Below, one piece after another: positions 19,396-22,939 of a stretch of 22,939 bases of DNA. The position numbers and the translations under genes were made by a program. Origin of the DNA: Chromera velia (Eukaryota > Sar > Chromeraceae). The first letter of the stretch is position 1, and every line of letters starts with the position of its first letter. The stretch lies in contig JAHBMJ010002079.1 of NCBI GenBank assembly GCA_018398765.1, forward strand, positions 1 to 22,939, written 5' to 3'. The notes below the pieces were generated by a model that was given only the letters and a program-made list of their open reading frames with translations, did no database searches and was not told the origin of the DNA.

Positions 19396-19732
19396 TTGCC
19401 AACATAAACCTAATCTTTTTGTTTATGTGGTAGTCGTGCACTGCAAGTGGAAACCAGGGAGCAATGGCCGGAGGGGTCATATTAATTGTTATTCAACGTC
19501 AGCACACAAAACCAAACATTCACGAGGACATTCATCTTGTTCTTGCAGCTTAGTGTTAGACAAGGAAGAAATCGCATTCTAACGGAGAGTTACTGTACAG
19601 TTTTGAGGATGAATTCGTCTCATAAGAAACCAATGTTTCCTCTGTCAATGAAAGAAAGAAGCATTAAAAATTTCAATCGGAAGTTGCAATCTTGTCTTGT
19701 ATAATGTATGTGTGTATGGTCTATCATGGTCT
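19396..19732. other. Noncoding sequence, no gene seen
   Basis: A 72-codon plus frame (19486-19704) has no recognisable features. Nothing else stands out before the hairpin-rich repeat. Confidence 0.45.
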
Positions 19733-20045
19733 TGTTATGTCGTACTTTGAAGGCGAAGGAGACGACAGTAGTTTTAAAGGCGCGTGGAAGCGCCTTATTG
19801 AGGAGGAGGCATGTGTTACGGTCTACTGAGACCGCAACTTAAGTCTTTGATTATTCTGAGACGTTTTGCTGTCTGTGTCCTTTGGCAGACATCAGGAGAA
19901 TCACAATGGATAAAATGTGAGCACTGCCAGGTGGCAGACTGAGAAGCGGAAGGTCTCAGGTTCGATTCCCACCTCCATCTCTTTTGCCTAACTTTCATAA
20001 GAAGCCGATTAATCGGTTCTGTATCGGTTAAGGCAAAGTATATCA
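19733..20045 (+). mobile_element. tRNA-related SINE-like repeat, copy 1
   Basis: Bases 19733-19950 are 97% identical to 22722-22939 with no gaps. GGTTCGATTCC at 19959-19969 is a canonical pol III B box, continuing cacctcc as in a tRNA T-arm. An A-box-like TGGCAGACTGAG lies only 27 bases upstream (about 44 is usual), so this is not a functional tRNA. Consecutive perfect stems: TGTCGT/ACGACA (19738, 19762), AAGGCGC/GCGCCTT (19777, 19790), CGGTCT/AGACCG (19819, 19829), TGTCTG/CAGACA (19870, 19886), CTGCCA/TGGCAG (19924, 19932), CTGAGA/TCTCAG (19939, 19954). Beyond the B box there is CCGATTAATCGG (20005) nested in TTTGCCTAAC/GTTAAGGCAAA (19983, 20027). The right boundary is a guess. A tRNA-derived SINE is the simplest reading. 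Confidence 0.55.
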
Positions 20046-20877
20046 AACTTCATAACTTTCAAAAATGAAAGTCTGTCAAACATGATACACTTACACAATT
20101 GATACACTTTCACAATTGGCAACCTTTGCAGGAAACAAGCATAAAATGCAACTTTGAAAAAAAAAGAAGAAAGAATCGATTAAAAACTTGACCTCGAAGT
20201 AACAGAATTGAATCCCAAACCAAGTTGACTTACCTTCTGGAAGAATTGACTTGAAGCGATCTGAACCGACCTTCACTGACTTCAATAACACTGAGTGAAT
20301 AATTAAAAGATATATTCAACTTCAATTCTAGTTTTATTCTTCCGTTTTAGCTTCGTCTGACCTACTAAGTCCGGAGGAGCACAGAACATGTGGTGACTTG
20401 CTGCAAAAGTCGAACACAACCTGTAAAAAGCGAAACTAGCTGGAGACCAATCGAGTCTCTCAGCAGAGACACTTGGAAAATTTCTATTCAGGTAACTTCA
20501 GAAACTCTCTTCCTTGCCGGGACCCTCAATAAGAGACCGAGAGAGAAGGTCGAACTGTACGGCCAACCACTCCTCTTCAGGAACCGACACCAAAGAGTTC
20601 TCTTCATCCAAGCACACCTGCAAGCGCTGGATCTGGCAGTTCCTTCTACTACTCGCTGGAGACCTTTTAGAAGACACTTCACCTGTGTGTGGACAGCTGT
20701 CACTCCTTTGGACCCTGCTGTCCCCGGACTTCCTTTTCTTCCTTCTGAACTCCATCCACATCGGCACGCTTTCATACCTAGCTTTTGGTACGCTCTAACG
20801 CCTTCGTCAACCACAAAGAGCCCCTCGAGTTGAGAAGACCGTCACCCTTGACTGGGAGAAAAATCACATCAAAACGG
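20046..20877. other. No gene assigned
   Basis: Overlapping open frames on both strands (plus 20390-20833, 147 codons; minus 20488-20814, 108 codons) span a moderately GC-rich segment. Neither shows a domain, and neither is clearly better than the other. A single coding exon here is possible but unsupported. Confidence 0.4.
20084..20117 (+). repeat. 17-bp tandem duplication
   Basis: gatacacttacacaatt is followed directly by gatacactttcacaatt. Confidence 0.85.
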
Positions 20878-21010
20878 AGCAAACCGCGAAGCGCTGCTGA
20901 ATTTTCGTTTTCTTCCCTTTTCTGTCCTTTGAGAAAGATACCCAAACAAAACCAGAGCAAACCACGAAGCGCTGTTCATTTTTCTTCATTTTTCTCTTTT
21001 CCATCCCAGC
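20878..21010 (+). repeat. 78-bp-period degenerate duplication
   Basis: agcaaaccgcgaagcgctg at 20878 recurs as agcaaaccacgaagcgctg at 20956, each followed by a pyrimidine-rich tail. The period equals 26 codons. A plus frame (20785-21060) reads SKPRSAAEF and SKPRSAVHF in the two copies, but nothing else supports coding. Confidence 0.7.
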
Positions 21011-22721
21011 CTCAGTACCATGTGGAGCTTGCGCTCCTGAGACAGACATTGGTAAAATAATACAAAATTAAGAGGAAAGGTTATATAAGACTCTCGCCAA
21101 AGATGATTGACTGACCTTCACGCGCTAAATCCAAATACCGCGGGGTTAATTGCTTCCTTGGGCCTGGGCGCGTGACTCCTCCCCCGCCGTGCGGTAGAAT
21201 GCCGGGGCACATGCAACCAAATTATCATGAGACGCCGCGTGACCGAAAATGACTGACCTTTTTGGTCAAGCCAGCAGTTCTTTCCCGAATCGAACAGTAA
21301 CCTCTGCACTCGCAGATGAAACTCCTCCCCACAAACCCTCTAAGGAAAACAATAGCAGTCTCGTACAGGCACGAGCGCCTCTGTGGGGGTCGACATCCCT
21401 CTGAGAATCAGCCCTCTCTGCAAACTGAAACAACGGATGGAGCGACCATTGGATCGGAACTGTGGAACTTCTGGACCTCGCTGGAGCTTGGACCTCTTGC
21501 TAGCTGGCGACGATGGAGCAAGCCTTAGGAGGCTCAGGATAAGTTGCTTGTGTATCGATAAAGAAACCTTTTGTTGGGGAATGGAAGATTGGGTGAAAAA
21601 GGTGTGTGTGAAGTAAGACTTAGTATGTGGTGGGATGATGCACATGCCAGACTCGAGACAACTGTGTGCAGTACCACACAAAAAAAAAACCAAACAGACC
21701 AATCGTATGTATGGACTGGCCGCCATAATACATACCCATTCACTATGGTTGGCACCTTGGTACGATTGACCTCTTGCATCCAAAACGGACGATGTGAAAG
21801 GTATGGGCATTCAGCAGAAGGCTGAGTGTGCCACGGCCCAACAACCACTCTTGGTTGCTCAATGAAGTCGTTAGGATTTCTCTCTGAGAGAGCAGAGCTG
21901 AATGAGTTCTTTCTGGTGTGAACTGTAATGCTTTTTGATGCTGACAAGACTAGATCTTTCGATCTCGAAGTCGAGCCGGGGTGTTGAGATCCATCAGATG
22001 TGCAAGATGCACAAGGCGCAGTGCTGGGCCAATCTGATGCCCCCGAGGGAACGGCAGGCCTGACGTTTGAAAGACGAAGTGTGATCAAAAGTGTGACCAA
22101 ATGTGACTGCTGCCGCGTGGCCGGGCTCTCTCTGTGGTCGGTAAGCCCCGGTCGCACCGTTCCTCTCGACAGAAAGTGAGAAGGTGAAAGGATTGGACGC
22201 AGACGATCGCCCATCATGAAGCGAATGATCGAGCTTCCAAAGCAACGCACCTCAAAGAGTGAGGTTAAGACAAAGGTTTAGAGGATACCCTGATGAATCA
22301 GTGCAATAGAAGCAAAGAAACTGAGTTAAAGGAAAGTCTTCGGAATGAAGTGGCCGCTGTTGACTGTGTGTGAGAATTTGAACATTGTTGAGAAACACTG
22401 AATCCACAAAACACCACCCAGTCATGGTGACTGCATACAAAGGCGAAATATCTATTCTTGTCTCTTTCGGAAGCTTTTGCGCCGCTTTGATTGGCTGATG
22501 GCTGGCTGGTGAAATGAATGAAAGTTAAGTAGGCGTCAACGCGTAGATTAGGATAGCAAGAACCTCAGGCGCCGGGACTTCGTAGAACTTCGTCGACGAG
22601 CAGACTGGAAAGTGAAGACACCTGTGGATCCTTTTTAAGCCTACCGAGGGGCACACAAGAACTTGGTACAACTCTGTGGAATTGAAGGCGCGTGGAACCG
22701 CCTTCGCAAGAGAGGGGCACG
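21011..22721. other. No gene assigned
   Basis: The longest open frame is minus 21534-22250 (238 codons), Ser/Pro/His-rich at first and hydrophobic later. It overlaps other frames and shows no recognisable domain or splice context. I treat it as unsupported. Near the end, aaggcgcgtggaaccgccttcg (22685) is a diverged partial copy of the second hairpin of the adjacent SINE-like repeat. Confidence 0.4.
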
Positions 22722-22939
22722 TGTTATGTCGTACTTTGAAGGCGAAGGAGACGACAGTAGTTTTAAAGGCGCGTGGAAGCGCCTTATTGAGGAGGGGGCA
22801 TATGTTACGGTCTACTCAGACCGCAACTTAAGTCTTTGATTATTCTGAGATGTTTTGCTGTCTGTGTCCTTTGGCAGACATCAGGAGAATCACAATGGAT
22901 GAAATGTGAGCACTGCTAGGTGGCAGACTGAGAAGCGGA
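22722..22939 (+). mobile_element. tRNA-related SINE-like repeat, copy 2 (cut by window end)
   Basis: Matches 19733-19950 with six substitutions and no gaps; the B box would lie just beyond the window. All six stems begun within the window are kept where visible. One change falls in a loop (ACTG to ACTC) and one turns a C-G pair into T-G (CTGCTA/TGGCAG). A partial extra unit of the AAGGCG...CGCCTT hairpin and its gcacgtgtta tail sits immediately upstream (22684-22727), absent from copy 1. Confidence 0.6.

Noticed and set aside
19915-19980. Functional tRNA gene
   Set aside because: The B box is canonical, but A-box spacing is too short and neither an acceptor stem nor a proper anticodon arm can be paired. 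A tRNA-derived repeat fits better.
21534-22250. 238-codon minus-strand open frame
   Set aside because: No recognisable domain, skewed composition, and several overlapping frames of similar quality. Length alone is not enough in this GC range.

Overview
This is a eukaryotic, repeat-rich window with low gene density. The evidence is a probable spliceosomal intron, long microsatellites, a decayed non-LTR retrotransposon, a hAT-type DNA element with a perfect target-site duplication, tRNA-related dispersed repeats and many kilobases without a credible reading frame. The TGCATGC word, known as an AP2 transcription-factor motif in coccidian parasites, occurs about twelve times in the left 16 kb. 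Together with the base composition this makes an alveolate (coccidian or chromerid relative) my best but weak guess. Nothing identifies the species.

Layout. 0-1.1 kb: a glutamine-rich, gag-like remnant on the minus strand with one in-frame TAG. 1.1-2.45 kb: no gene, one short duplication and one strong hairpin. 2.5-5.5 kb: the only substantial gene candidate, plus strand. A 643-codon frame is broken only by three TAG codons. It carries two four-cysteine clusters and an internal 96-bp duplication, and appears to splice through a 293-nt intron into five copies of a 123-bp repeat. 5.5-8.5 kb: intergenic sequence with two copies of a 0.4-kb element with short inverted ends (MITE-like). 8.97-10.85 kb: a decayed LINE on the minus strand, with reverse transcriptase motifs and the C-terminal zinc knuckle. 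10.85-15.7 kb: intergenic, with strand-asymmetric purine and pyrimidine tracts, many microsatellites and a perfect 102-bp tandem duplication. 15.8-20.3 kb: AT-richer and full of mobile elements, including a 0.44-kb foldback element and a 948-bp hAT-type non-autonomous element with an 8-bp target duplication. 19.7 kb to the end: two near-identical copies of a hairpin-rich, tRNA-related repeat (the second cut by the window end) around sequence with no recognisable gene.

The most interesting threads are these. (1) Every stop inside the long gene frame, and the one inside the gag-like frame, is TAG, which suggests either amber reassignment or readthrough, or decay by cytosine deamination. (2) The two MITE-like copies differ by 32 substitutions, all transitions, which favours deamination as a general process here. 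(3) The SINE-like repeat is an almost continuous series of perfect stem-loops preserved between copies. (4) The product of the long frame is a two-zinc-cluster protein I do not recognise.
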